Assembly: GCA_964645585.1 (NCBI GenBank)
Contig: CAZYAN010000012.1
Span: 12,048 to 76,047, forward strand
Source of the DNA: DATGSL01 sp964645585
Lineage (GTDB): Bacteria; Verrucomicrobiota; Verrucomicrobiia; Opitutales; T3Sed10-336
Direction of reading: 5' to 3'
DNA length: 64,000 bases
Shown in pieces: positions 8,555 through 17,252 of the stretch. The notes under the pieces are model-generated. The model made no database searches, was not told the origin of the DNA, and saw only the letters and a list, made by a program, of their open reading frames with translations. The stretch's first letter is position 1. Every line of letters starts with the position of its first letter. The translations under genes and the position numbers were made by a program.

Positions 8555-9611
8555 GGGATAAATGTTGGGCAGCTGGAAAATGAATGGCAACTGTAACCCA
8601 TCCGCTGGCGGAGGGGGATTCGGGAAAATCGATCGTTCCTCCAAAATGAGCGACGGCTTTTTTCAGGTTGGCGAGGCCGATACCCAGGCCGGGTTCGTCG
8701 CTCGCCCGCACCCATGTACCCGTGTTCCGGACTTCGAGGCGGATTGCGTCTCCGTCGCGACATCCGGCAATCTCGATCTGGAGCGGACGCGGACTGGTTC
8801 GCTGGCCGTATTTGACCGCGTTTTCGACGGGAAAAAGAAGCATTCCCGCCGGAATGAGCGAAGGGAGAAGTTCGTCGACGACATCGATTCGATACGTCAA
8901 ATCCTCCTCAAAGCGGTACTTTTCCAGCTGGAGGTAATTCTTTACAGCGGTCAGTTCGGATTCGAGCGTATTCTCGCGCTGGGTACGGTGCAGCGAAAAT
9001 TGCAGATGATCGGACAGTGCCATCGTCATCGCCGTCACGGTTTCCGGTCTGTCGGCGGCGGCAAGGATCGTATTGAGAACGTTGAAGAGAAAATGCGGAT
9101 CGACCTGCGCTCGCAACAGCGCGAGTTCGGTCTGGACCATCGCCGCTTCCGCCTGCGCCAGCCGCAAAGCCGTGTCCCGCGAATTTTGCCATTCGCACAA
9201 AAGCCAGTACAGGATCGCCCAGGTGCCGAACAGCGGCCAGCGAAGCAGCGCGGAGATTCCCAGGAAGTAATTCTTAACGTCCGGTATTTCGGAAAGAATC
9301 GCAATGTGGTAACTGACGACGCCATCGAGAGCACTGGCGATCGCGGCAAACGAAAAGAGATAAAGGGTCATCCGAATGGCGGGCGTGTCCCGGCGCATGA
9401 GCCATTGGACGAGCGGTCGAAAGACGAAGCTCGTCATGAGAAAACCGGTAGAAGCGCGCAGCGTGGCGAAAAAGAAAGCGGAGGCCGGTTCGAGCTGCCA
9501 ATTAATTGCCAGGAACATTCCGACCAAAACCGCGAATGACCAGATCAGCCCTTGGATGATCCAAAAAATAAAGGCCGCCGGCAGATTGATTCGGGAGTGC
9601 GGTGCGTTCAT
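8535..9611 (-). CDS. LytS/YehU-type sensor histidine kinase
   Basis: A 358-residue protein. The N-terminal ~150 residues carry about four hydrophobic segments and no recognisable ligand-binding domain. A short coiled-coil linker (RLAQAEAAMVQTELALLRAQ) leads to the phosphoacceptor box VDPHFLFNVLNT typical of the His_kinase (PF06580) family. The ATPase part has the N-box in LFPVENAVKYGQ and a glycine-rich lid (GLGIGLANLKKAV). Its stop overlaps the start of the LytTR regulator. The sensing function is probably within the membrane segments. The upstream gap 9612-9767 carries no gene. Confidence 0.9.
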   Translation of the reverse strand: MNAPHSRINLPAAFIFWIIQGLIWSFAVLVGMFLAINWQLEPASAFFFATLRASTGFLMTSFVFRPLVQWLMRRDTPAIRMTLYLFSFAAIASALDGVVSYHIAILSEIPDVKNYFLGISALLRWPLFGTWAILYWLLCEWQNSRDTALRLAQAEAAMVQTELALLRAQVDPHFLFNVLNTILAAADRPETVTAMTMALSDHLQFSLHRTQRENTLESELTAVKNYLQLEKYRFEEDLTYRIDVVDELLPSLIPAGMLLFPVENAVKYGQRTSPRPLQIEIAGCRDGDAIRLEVRNTGTWVRASDEPGLGIGLANLKKAVAHFGGTIDFPESPSASGWVTVAIHFPAAQHLSHAGRPV

Positions 9612-9767
9612 TCCGGCATGGTTTTAAACCGGGCCACCCGCGGTCGAGCGAGCCGAAAAACCGGGCGGCCATTTCGAATCCGCGGCGTAGCTTGGCGTTC
9701 CGGGGCTGCTGCCTGCTCCACCGGCTGACGCCGTGTGGCCGCGCTTGTGCAAGCGCCGTCCGCCGCC

Positions 9768-10703
9768 CTACAGTTGCGTCAGGGCGATCAAATTTTGATA
9801 ACGGCCGTCGATGATCGAGCGGGATGCTGATTCGAGCTGGGTGGAGCCGAACGCTTCAACCGTCAAACTCGCGGTGGCGGTCGCATAAGCGATCGCATGC
9901 TTGAGAGCGGGAAGGTCCGTTCGGTTTTCCGCCGCGAGATGGCCAACGAGGGCGCCGAGGTAGGAATCGCCGGCACCGGTCGGATCTTCCAGATCGGTGA
10001 CGGGGAAGGCGGGGAACGCGAAGAGTCCGTCTGGATGGAAAAGGAGGGAGCCGTGCTGACCCTTTTTGATGACAACCATTCTCGGGCCGAGATTGAGAAG
10101 GCGGGCCCCAGCTTTGATCAGGTTCGTTTCCAGCGTCAGCATCAGCGCCTCCTCGTCATTGAGAACCAGCATGTCGAGGCGCGGGAGCAGTTGAAGGAGT
10201 TCGGCCCGTGCTGTTTCGATCCAGAGATCGCGCGTGTCGGCCGCGACAAACGGCTTGCTTTTGACCTGGTCGAGCACGTGCAGTTGCAAGCCGGGCTGGA
10301 TGTTGCCGAGCACGACGAAAGGTGTGTCTTGGTACGCGTTAGGCAAATGGGGTTTAAAGCGCTCGAAAACATTCAGTTCGATTTCGAGCGTTGTGCAGGT
10401 GCTGAAGTTGTCGGCATAACGGCCTTCCCAGAAAAACGTTTTCCCGCTCGGATCGCGTTGCAGACCCTCCATGCAGATCCCGCGCTCCGAGAAGCGTGCA
10501 ATATATTCCGGACCAAAATCGCTGCCGACGACCCCGATAATCCGCGTCGGAGCGAAGTAGCTCGAGGCGATGGCGGCGTAGGAAGCCGATCCGCCCAGAA
10601 GCATCGCCATGCGGTTGCTCGGCGTGTGAATATTGTCGAACGCGATGGAACCGACAACGACTACGGATGGTGCGGACGTGTCGGGCGTTTTGCTGTTAGC
10701 CAT
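9768..10703 (-). CDS. PfkB-family carbohydrate kinase
   Basis: A 311-residue protein of the ribokinase/PfkB fold. The N-terminal glycine-rich substrate region is seen in LLGGSASYAA and the C-terminal signature with the catalytic aspartate in DPTGAGDSYLGAL. A segment MVVIKKGQHGSLLF matches the strand before the anion hole. Family members phosphorylate sugars, nucleosides or related alcohols with ATP in the cytoplasm. This subgroup is often annotated simply as 'sugar kinase', and substrate is not predictable here. The DUF6941 gene lies 69 bases upstream on the same strand, which may be a shared transcript. Confidence 0.85.
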   Translation of the reverse strand: MANSKTPDTSAPSVVVVGSIAFDNIHTPSNRMAMLLGGSASYAAIASSYFAPTRIIGVVGSDFGPEYIARFSERGICMEGLQRDPSGKTFFWEGRYADNFSTCTTLEIELNVFERFKPHLPNAYQDTPFVVLGNIQPGLQLHVLDQVKSKPFVAADTRDLWIETARAELLQLLPRLDMLVLNDEEALMLTLETNLIKAGARLLNLGPRMVVIKKGQHGSLLFHPDGLFAFPAFPVTDLEDPTGAGDSYLGALVGHLAAENRTDLPALKHAIAYATATASLTVEAFGSTQLESASRSIIDGRYQNLIALTQL

Positions 10704-10772
10704 ACGTTCCGTAGAGAACGGAAGGATGCGGGGAATGCAAACGAAACTTGAGAACGTGGCCGCCGCCGGCGT

Positions 10773-11156
10773 TCAGGCGTTGACGGGAAGGCTCGTGACC
10801 AGGATCGGTTCGTCGTCGATCTCGATGGTGATGCTGTAGTCGCCCGGCTGGTCGAAGCGGAGGTTGCGAATTTCGTTGATCAGGTTGATGCGCTGGACAG
10901 GGCTTTGGGATTCGAAGTTTCGCGCGACGATCTCCTTGGGATTCTCGAGATTCAGGCCGAAAAGGATTCGGATGCGGTGCATGCCGACCGAGACGTCGGT
11001 CAGCGTCAGAAACCAGATCATGCGCGGATGGGTGACCGGAAAGTGCCTTGCTTTGATATTGGAGAAGACGCCGAGGAGCGTGTGTTTGCCTGAGCCCGGG
11101 TCGATATGGACGCCATCGCAGGTGATCCACGCGAGGATTTGCGGTTTTGCTTGCAC
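10773..11156 (-). CDS. DUF6941-like protein of unknown function
   Basis: The GTG at 11156 is preferred because AAGG lies 7 bases upstream and the protein then starts exactly at the conserved MQAKPQILAW ... GKHTLLGVFSNI region. A longer frame to 11252 would leave only 41 bases to pyrG on the other strand. The 127-residue product looks like one compact beta-sandwich (strands around HFPVTHPRMIWFLTLTDV and DYSITIEIDDEPILVTSLPV), with no signal peptide or membrane segment. Proteins of this kind are widespread but uncharacterised. Divergent transcription from pyrG means the 137-base gap should hold both promoters. Confidence 0.6.
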   Translation of the reverse strand: MQAKPQILAWITCDGVHIDPGSGKHTLLGVFSNIKARHFPVTHPRMIWFLTLTDVSVGMHRIRILFGLNLENPKEIVARNFESQSPVQRINLINEIRNLRFDQPGDYSITIEIDDEPILVTSLPVNA

Positions 11157-11293
11157 CGGAGCACCTTGCGAGTGAGCGTTGCGCGAAGCAATCCTTATCG
11201 GGCGGCGGGGCGGGAAGCTTGGCGGCGAACCGTTCAGCGCGTACGGCCGCACTTTTTCTTGTCATTTGGTTCCGATTCTCCTGATTACGTAGC

Positions 11294-12901
11294 ATGAAGT
11301 ACATTTTCCTGACCGGCGGCGTGGTTTCCTCTCTCGGGAAAGGATTGACCGCCGCGGCGCTCGGCGCACTGCTCGAACACCGCGGTCTCACGGTAAAGAT
11401 TCAAAAGTTCGATCCGTATTTGAACGTCGATCCCGGGACGATGAACCCGTTTCAGCACGGCGAGGTGTATGTGCTCGACGATGGCGCTGAGACCGACCTT
11501 GACCTCGGTCACTACGAGCGGTTTACGTCCGGAAAACTGACGCGTTTCAACAACTTGACCTCCGGGCAGATTTACGAGTCGGTGATCCAGAAAGAGCGGC
11601 GGGGCGATTATCTCGGCGCGACGGTTCAGGTCATTCCGCACGTCACCAACGAGATCAAAGACCGGATTTACGAGTCGGGCAAAGACGTCGACGTGCTGAT
11701 CACGGAGATCGGCGGAACGACCGGCGACATCGAAGGCCTGCCGTTTCTGGAGGCGATGAGGCAGTTCGCGCTGGAAGTGGGTCATCGCGACACGCTGTTT
11801 ATCCACGTGACACTCGTTCCGTATCTGCGGGCTGCTGGCGAGCTGAAGACGAAACCGAGTCAGCAGAGCGTGGCGAAGCTGCGCGAGATCGGGATTCAGC
11901 CGGACATCCTGATTTGCCGCTGCGAGCATCCGCTGACGGACGAGCTGCGGCGAAAGTTGAGCTTGTTTTGCAATATTCCCGTCAAATCGGTGATCGAAGA
12001 ACGGGATGTCGAGTTTTCGATTTACGAGCTGCCGGTCGTTTTACAACAGGAGGGGCTCGACGACCTGGTGGTGGAGCATCTGGAGCTCGACGCGCCGTTC
12101 CGTCCGCTGGACGACTGGCTCGACGTCCTCCGCCGTATCCGCGAGCCGGCGCACGAGGTGAAAATCGGTGTCGTCGGGAAATACATCGAGCTGCAGGACG
12201 CGTACAAATCAATTTACGAATCGCTCACGCATGGCGGCATTGCCAACGACTGCAAGGTGGAGGTTATTCGGATCGACGCGGAAACCGTGGAGAGTGAGGG
12301 CGCCGAAGCGAAACTGCACGGCCTCGACGGAATCCTTGTCCCTGGCGGGTTCGGCGACCGCGGCGCGGAAGGAAAGATCCTGACCGCGCAATACGCGCGC
12401 GAAAACAAGATCCCTTACTTCGGGCTTTGCCTTGGCATGCAAATCGCGGTGATCGAGTTCGCCCGCAATGTGCTCGGCTGGAGCGACGCGAACAGCCGTG
12501 AGTTTGATGAAAACACCGCGAAGCCGGTCATCGACCTGATGGAGGATCAGAAGAATCTGGCGGATAAAGGCGCTACGATGCGGCTTGGCACCTACCGCTG
12601 TCGTGTAAAACCGAATACGCGGGCGGCCGAGGCTTATCAGCGGGAGGAGGTGAGCGAGCGTCACCGTCATCGCTACGAATTCAATAACGCCTATATGCGT
12701 GATTTCGAGGAAAAGGGCATGGTGTTTTCGGGAATCAACCCGGAGCGGAACCTCGTTGAAATCGTCGAGGTTTCGGAGCATCCGTGGTTCGTCGGCGTGC
12801 AGTCTCATCCGGAGTTTCAGTCCAAACCGAACAAGGCTCACCCGCTGTTTGCCGCTTTCATCCGCGCGGCGATGGAGCAGCGGAAGAAAGGGGTCTCGTG
12901 A
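11294..12901 (+). CDS. pyrG: CTP synthase
   Basis: A 535-residue protein, the usual length. The N-terminal amidoligase domain begins MKYIFLTGGVVSSLGKG and contains LNVDPGTMNPFQHGEVYVL; the C-terminal class I glutamine amidotransferase domain has the oxyanion region VPGGFGDRG, the nucleophile cysteine in FGLCLGMQ, and a C-terminal HPEFQSKP segment supplying the catalytic His/Glu. The enzyme makes CTP from UTP, ATP and glutamine in the cytoplasm. Its stop codon overlaps the start of kdsA (GTGA), giving translational coupling that is familiar in Gram-negative genomes. Confidence 0.97.
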   Translation: MKYIFLTGGVVSSLGKGLTAAALGALLEHRGLTVKIQKFDPYLNVDPGTMNPFQHGEVYVLDDGAETDLDLGHYERFTSGKLTRFNNLTSGQIYESVIQKERRGDYLGATVQVIPHVTNEIKDRIYESGKDVDVLITEIGGTTGDIEGLPFLEAMRQFALEVGHRDTLFIHVTLVPYLRAAGELKTKPSQQSVAKLREIGIQPDILICRCEHPLTDELRRKLSLFCNIPVKSVIEERDVEFSIYELPVVLQQEGLDDLVVEHLELDAPFRPLDDWLDVLRRIREPAHEVKIGVVGKYIELQDAYKSIYESLTHGGIANDCKVEVIRIDAETVESEGAEAKLHGLDGILVPGGFGDRGAEGKILTAQYARENKIPYFGLCLGMQIAVIEFARNVLGWSDANSREFDENTAKPVIDLMEDQKNLADKGATMRLGTYRCRVKPNTRAAEAYQREEVSERHRHRYEFNNAYMRDFEEKGMVFSGINPERNLVEIVEVSEHPWFVGVQSHPEFQSKPNKAHPLFAAFIRAAMEQRKKGVS

Positions 12902-13692
12902 TTTTTTCGGCAGACAAACTTCTGCTGATCGCCGGACCGTGTTCGCTGGAGAATGAAGCCACCTGCCGTTCCGTCGCGGAAGTCCTTGCCGGCCTGCGAG
13001 AGCGTTTCGCGGATCTGACGATCGTCTTCAAAGGCTCGTTCGACAAAGCCAACCGCACATCGCTGAGCAGCGAACGCGGAACGGGAATGGATGCGGGGCT
13101 GGAGCTGCTCGGGATGATTCGGCGAGATTATGAATTTCCGGTGCTTACCGACATTCATGAGCGCGGGCAGGCGCAACCGGTCGCGGAAGTTTGCGACGTG
13201 TTGCAAATCCCGGCCTTTTTGTGCCGGCAGACCGACCTTTTGCTGGCCGCGGCCGCGACCGGGCGCGTGGTGAACGTAAAAAAAGGTCAGTTTCTGGCGC
13301 CGGGCGACATGCGTTACGTCGTTGCGAAGCTCAAACAGGCTGGTGCGCGGGAAATCTGGCAGACCGAGCGCGGAACGACTTTTGGCTACCAGAATCTCGT
13401 CGTCGACATGCGCGGTTTTTCGATCATGAAAAGCTTCGGCCATCCGGTCATTTTCGACGCGACGCACAGCGTCCAGCTGCCCGGCGGAGGCGGCGGCAAG
13501 AGCGCGGGTCAGCGGGAGTTCGTGCCGCCGCTCGCGCGCGCCGCGCTGGCCGCGGGCGCGGACGGTTTGTTCGTGGAAACGCATCCCGATCCCGCCAATG
13601 CCATATCTGACGGGCCGAATATGGTGCCGTTGTCTGACCTTTCCGAACTGGTCGAGCAAAGCCTGGCGGTATGGAGGCTGCGGGGGCGATGA
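12898..13692 (+). CDS. kdsA: 3-deoxy-D-manno-octulosonate 8-phosphate synthase
   Basis: The start is the GTG at 12898, overlapping the pyrG stop by four bases, with AAAGGGG about 5 bases upstream; in-frame codons further upstream lie within pyrG and should not be used. The 264-residue protein has the family hallmarks LIAGPCSLEN, VFKGSFDKANRTS, LTDIHE, NVKKGQFLAP, FDATHSVQLPGG and ETHPDP. It condenses phosphoenolpyruvate with arabinose 5-phosphate to make KDO-8-phosphate, an inner-core LPS precursor. CTP from PyrG is used later to activate KDO, which explains the pairing. It implies an LPS-bearing outer membrane. Confidence 0.96.
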   Translation: MIFSADKLLLIAGPCSLENEATCRSVAEVLAGLRERFADLTIVFKGSFDKANRTSLSSERGTGMDAGLELLGMIRRDYEFPVLTDIHERGQAQPVAEVCDVLQIPAFLCRQTDLLLAAAATGRVVNVKKGQFLAPGDMRYVVAKLKQAGAREIWQTERGTTFGYQNLVVDMRGFSIMKSFGHPVIFDATHSVQLPGGGGGKSAGQREFVPPLARAALAAGADGLFVETHPDPANAISDGPNMVPLSDLSELVEQSLAVWRLRGR

Positions 13693-13884
13693 GCTTGGAA
13701 CCTGCGGGCATCTTGCGGCTTTGTTATGCCGATCAGCCGCTTGCGCATGGCCGCCTTCATCGCGCTGCTTTTTGGCCTTTTCATTTCTGACGGCGGTGGA
13801 CTAGGCTATTGGTTGCGCGCGTCGGTAATTTGACCTGCACGCAGCGGTTAACTTCCTCAAAATTTGATTCACTACCCGTTTGCC

Positions 13885-16800
13885 ATGCGATTCCTCCGAT
13901 TCGGCTCATACTTCTTTGCGATCGGTCTGGCGGCCGCGGCCGTTGCCGAGGAGCCGGAGATTTATTTCTCCGATAATTTCGATACCGATACATCCGGCAA
14001 TTGGACGATTCTTTCCGCAAAGCCTGCCGGCGATGACTGGAGCGCCGTATTCAGCTATGATTACAGTGCCGATGGAATTCCGCCCGCGCCCAACGCATCC
14101 GGCGGCACGACCAGCGGCGTCAAGCTGAGCCTCAATCACCAGTCCGGCGACACCTACGGCGTGCATCTTGTGCCGGCTGGGCAGCATTTCTCCGGCGATT
14201 ATGTCCTGAAGCTCGATCTCTGGATCAACTACCCGGGCCCGCTCAGCACCGGCGGCCCCGGATCGACCGAGTTCGCCGGTTTCGGTATCGGGGTTAACGG
14301 GACGAATCTCAGCCTGTTCGGGAATCCCGGCGCCGATGGAGCCTGGTTCGCCGTCGATGGCGACGGCGGAAACGGCCAGGATTACCGGGCGTACAAGGGA
14401 CACGAATACGAACATCCCTCGAGCGGACAGTATGCCGCCGGCACGACCTCCAGCGCGCGCGGCGCGAGTCACAGTTATTATGAAAACGCCTTTCCCGGAG
14501 GCCAGACCGCGCCGCCGCTCCAGCAATCGCTTTATCCTTCGCAGACTGGAAGCACCCGTGCCGGAAGGATCGGTTTTGCGTGGCGCGAAGTGGAAATCCA
14601 AGTCCGCGGAGGAACGGTCCGCTGGCTGATCGACGGAGTTTTGATCGCACAGCTCGCCCAAGATCGCGGCTCCGGAAGTTTCCAGACGGCCGGAAATATT
14701 GCCCTGAGTTACGTGGATCATAATCCGTCGATTTCCGACCCGGACGTCGGCTATGTGCTGTTCGACAACGTGCGGGTGGAGGAGTTGCTGCCGGAACCGG
14801 TGCCGGGGAACATTCCGCTCGTTGGCCATATCAACGCGTTTGGTCAGCAATACGGCGGGGTCGGCGGCGACGGCGATATCGCGGTGACCGGGACTTTTCT
14901 GAACAACAACACGAACGGTGTTGGCATTTACGATATTTCCGATCCCGCGAACCCCGTCCTGGCGGCCGATTATAATCCGCTCGGCGGAGAAACGCGATTC
15001 GAGGATGTCTGGGTTCGCGACGGAATCGGCTACTTCGGATGCTGGCGCGTGAGCGGCGGGGGCGGTCAGAACGGTGTCCATATTGTCGATCTTTCCGACC
15101 CGTACAACCCTGTTTGGCGCGCGAGTATCGATCCCTCAATCAACGGCCACCCGCAGGTGCATACGCTCTTTCTGGACGGTGATTATTTATACACGGCTGC
15201 ACATCGCCCATCGGTGATTGGCCGGACGGTGAAGGTGTTTAATATCAGCGATCCGTACCATCCGGTCTTCGTGCGCGACATTCCGACGACTGAGACCGAC
15301 AAGGTGCACCAGATTACCGTGAAGAACGGCCGGCTGTTTACCTCCGGTTGGAGCGGACGAACCGATATTTTTGATGTGAGCGATGTGGAGAATGCGGCGG
15401 TTTATCTCGGCACGGCGGAGTCGGGTCCGAACTCGCACAGCAGCTGGCCGACGGAGGACGGCAACGTCCTCATCGTCTGCCGCGAGATCGCCGGGGGCGA
15501 CGTCCGTTTCTTCGACATCAGCGATCCGTCGAATCCGCGGCTGATGCTGATTCTCGATGACACAAACGTCGGGATCGGCGATTTTATTCCCCACAACCCG
15601 GTCGTGGTCGGGGATCTGCTGTTTATTTCCTGGTATGAAAATGGGCTGCAGGTGTTCGATATCAGCGATCCGATGCGGCCGGTGCGTGTTGGTTATTATG
15701 CAACCGGCGGCTCCGGACTGACCTGGGACGGCAATTGGGGCGTGTATCCATTAAATGGACTCGACCGGGTATTGCTGAGCGATATGTCGGAGGGACTATT
15801 CATCGTCGACGCGTCTAACGTGCTGGAAGATACGGACAACTATCCGCCGCTGCTTGTCGAAATGCCTGTAGATCAGGAGCTCGCTGAAGGTTCGAATGCT
15901 GTTTTCTCGGTCACCGTGACTGGTTCGGAGCCCATGACCTATCAGTGGCGCCGCAACGGGTCGCCGATGCCCGGTGCGACAAGCGCTGTTCTGGAAATAA
16001 CCGATATTGGTCTGTCCGATGGCGGCAATTATTCTGTGACCGTGAGCAATGCGGCCGGGCAAATCACGTCGACCGCCGGATCCTTGACCGTGATTCCCGC
16101 GGGCGAGGCGACGCCGCCGCAAATTCACTCGGAGCCGCAAAGCCAGGTGGCCACACCAGGTCAGATCGTGCAGTTCTCGGTCACGGCGAGCGGCACGCCG
16201 CAATTGCGCTACCAATGGTATTACAACGGGGAAGTGATCGAAGGCGCGGAGGCGAGTTCGCTGTCGGTCGGACCGGTGCTGCTGACGCATGAGGGAAATT
16301 ATTCGGTGCGAATTTCCAACAGTGCCGGCGAAGTGCTCAGCGCGGAGGCGGAACTGACAATCGACGACTCTCTCTTCTTTTACGACATCCGCGTGGCGGC
16401 CGGTGCCTACAGTGCCGTGGTCAGCTGGAAAAGCCGCGTGCCGGCGACCGGTGTCATTGAGCACGGGGCGCCCCACCATTTTGAGACCGAGACGGCCATT
16501 GTGCCGATGCATGCCGAATTTGACTTTACGGCGCCGGCGACCTCGCGCGTCACGGCGGTTCATTCGACGATGATCGGCGGGCTGCCGCCGGCGTCTGTCT
16601 GGAGTTTTCGGATTGTCGGCTATACCGATAACGGCAATACCCGGCACGAGTCGCCGGAGTTTCTCTTCTGGACGGAACCGAGTGCAAAAGGTGACGAGGC
16701 CGAGCTGCCGGACTGGTGGCTGGAGCATTTTTTTGAGGACGCTGGTGAAATCGATCCGGAGGTCGATCACGATGGCGACGGCTGGAGCGTTTGGGCGGAA

Positions 16801-17073
16801 TTTCTAAGCGGAACCTCGCCGATCGACCCCGCGTCAGGTCCGCAATTTTCGGTGGAAGCAGGGGTGCAGGAAGGTGAATTTCTGCTGCGGTTCTGGCCGA
16901 TCTACGCGCGGCGGAGTTACTTCCTTGAAAGCAGCAGTCAACTCGGGTCTGGCTGGTCGCCGCAAACGGCAACGGAAACGACCACCGACGAGGGCATTCG
17001 CGAGTTTCGCGTGAATTTACCAGCCGGTGAGCAGCGATTTTTCCGTCTGTTGATCGAACCGCTAGTCGAGTGA
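13885..17073 (+). CDS. Secreted LVIVD-repeat protein with two Ig-like domains and C-terminal module
   Basis: The ATG at 13885 starts a good signal peptide (MRFLRFGSYFFAIGLAAAAVA). The 1062-residue protein then shows a concanavalin/LamG-like domain (about 25-300, ending VGYVLFDNVRV), a propeller of LVIVD-type repeats (about 305-640, with recurrent 'IYDISDPANPV' and 'FDISDPSNPR' strands), two immunoglobulin-like domains (about 650-740 and 745-830, each with TYQWRRNG or RYQWYYNGE and a GNYSV strand), a fibronectin/purple-acid-phosphatase-N-like domain (about 831-930), and a C-terminal unit with DHDGDGWSVWAEFLSGT and QRFFRLLIE. No catalytic motif was recognised. It is probably an extracellular binding or scaffold protein. 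Confidence 0.75.
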   Translation: MRFLRFGSYFFAIGLAAAAVAEEPEIYFSDNFDTDTSGNWTILSAKPAGDDWSAVFSYDYSADGIPPAPNASGGTTSGVKLSLNHQSGDTYGVHLVPAGQHFSGDYVLKLDLWINYPGPLSTGGPGSTEFAGFGIGVNGTNLSLFGNPGADGAWFAVDGDGGNGQDYRAYKGHEYEHPSSGQYAAGTTSSARGASHSYYENAFPGGQTAPPLQQSLYPSQTGSTRAGRIGFAWREVEIQVRGGTVRWLIDGVLIAQLAQDRGSGSFQTAGNIALSYVDHNPSISDPDVGYVLFDNVRVEELLPEPVPGNIPLVGHINAFGQQYGGVGGDGDIAVTGTFLNNNTNGVGIYDISDPANPVLAADYNPLGGETRFEDVWVRDGIGYFGCWRVSGGGGQNGVHIVDLSDPYNPVWRASIDPSINGHPQVHTLFLDGDYLYTAAHRPSVIGRTVKVFNISDPYHPVFVRDIPTTETDKVHQITVKNGRLFTSGWSGRTDIFDVSDVENAAVYLGTAESGPNSHSSWPTEDGNVLIVCREIAGGDVRFFDISDPSNPRLMLILDDTNVGIGDFIPHNPVVVGDLLFISWYENGLQVFDISDPMRPVRVGYYATGGSGLTWDGNWGVYPLNGLDRVLLSDMSEGLFIVDASNVLEDTDNYPPLLVEMPVDQELAEGSNAVFSVTVTGSEPMTYQWRRNGSPMPGATSAVLEITDIGLSDGGNYSVTVSNAAGQITSTAGSLTVIPAGEATPPQIHSEPQSQVATPGQIVQFSVTASGTPQLRYQWYYNGEVIEGAEASSLSVGPVLLTHEGNYSVRISNSAGEVLSAEAELTIDDSLFFYDIRVAAGAYSAVVSWKSRVPATGVIEHGAPHHFETETAIVPMHAEFDFTAPATSRVTAVHSTMIGGLPPASVWSFRIVGYTDNGNTRHESPEFLFWTEPSAKGDEAELPDWWLEHFFEDAGEIDPEVDHDGDGWSVWAEFLSGTSPIDPASGPQFSVEAGVQEGEFLLRFWPIYARRSYFLESSSQLGSGWSPQTATETTTDEGIREFRVNLPAGEQRFFRLLIEPLVE

Positions 17074-17186
17074 TTCTTCGCACGACGAACGAATCAGGGG
17101 CTTAGGCACTGAGGGCTGAGCTATTACGAGCGGACGCAAACGGATCCCTGTTCCCGTTCTAATTGGAGTCGCTTTACGGCGAAGGA

Positions 17187-17215
17187 TTGACCGGCTGATG
17201 GGCATCGGCTAGAAC
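17187..17215 (+). promoter_or_regulatory. Candidate sigma-70-type promoter for the lipoyl-ketosynthase gene
   Basis: TTGACC at 17187-17192 and TAGAAC at 17210-17215 are separated by 17 bases, 37 bases before the ATG at 17253, which has AGGAG 5 bases upstream. The -10 box matches consensus at only four of six positions. Confidence 0.4.
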
Positions 17216-17252
17216 GGCGATTTTCTATGGCAGGCCAGAGAGCAGGAGACGC

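Noticed and set aside
12784..12897. Longer N-terminus for kdsA
   Set aside because: These codons lie inside pyrG in another frame; the GTG at 12898 has a good ribosome binding site and the expected protein length.
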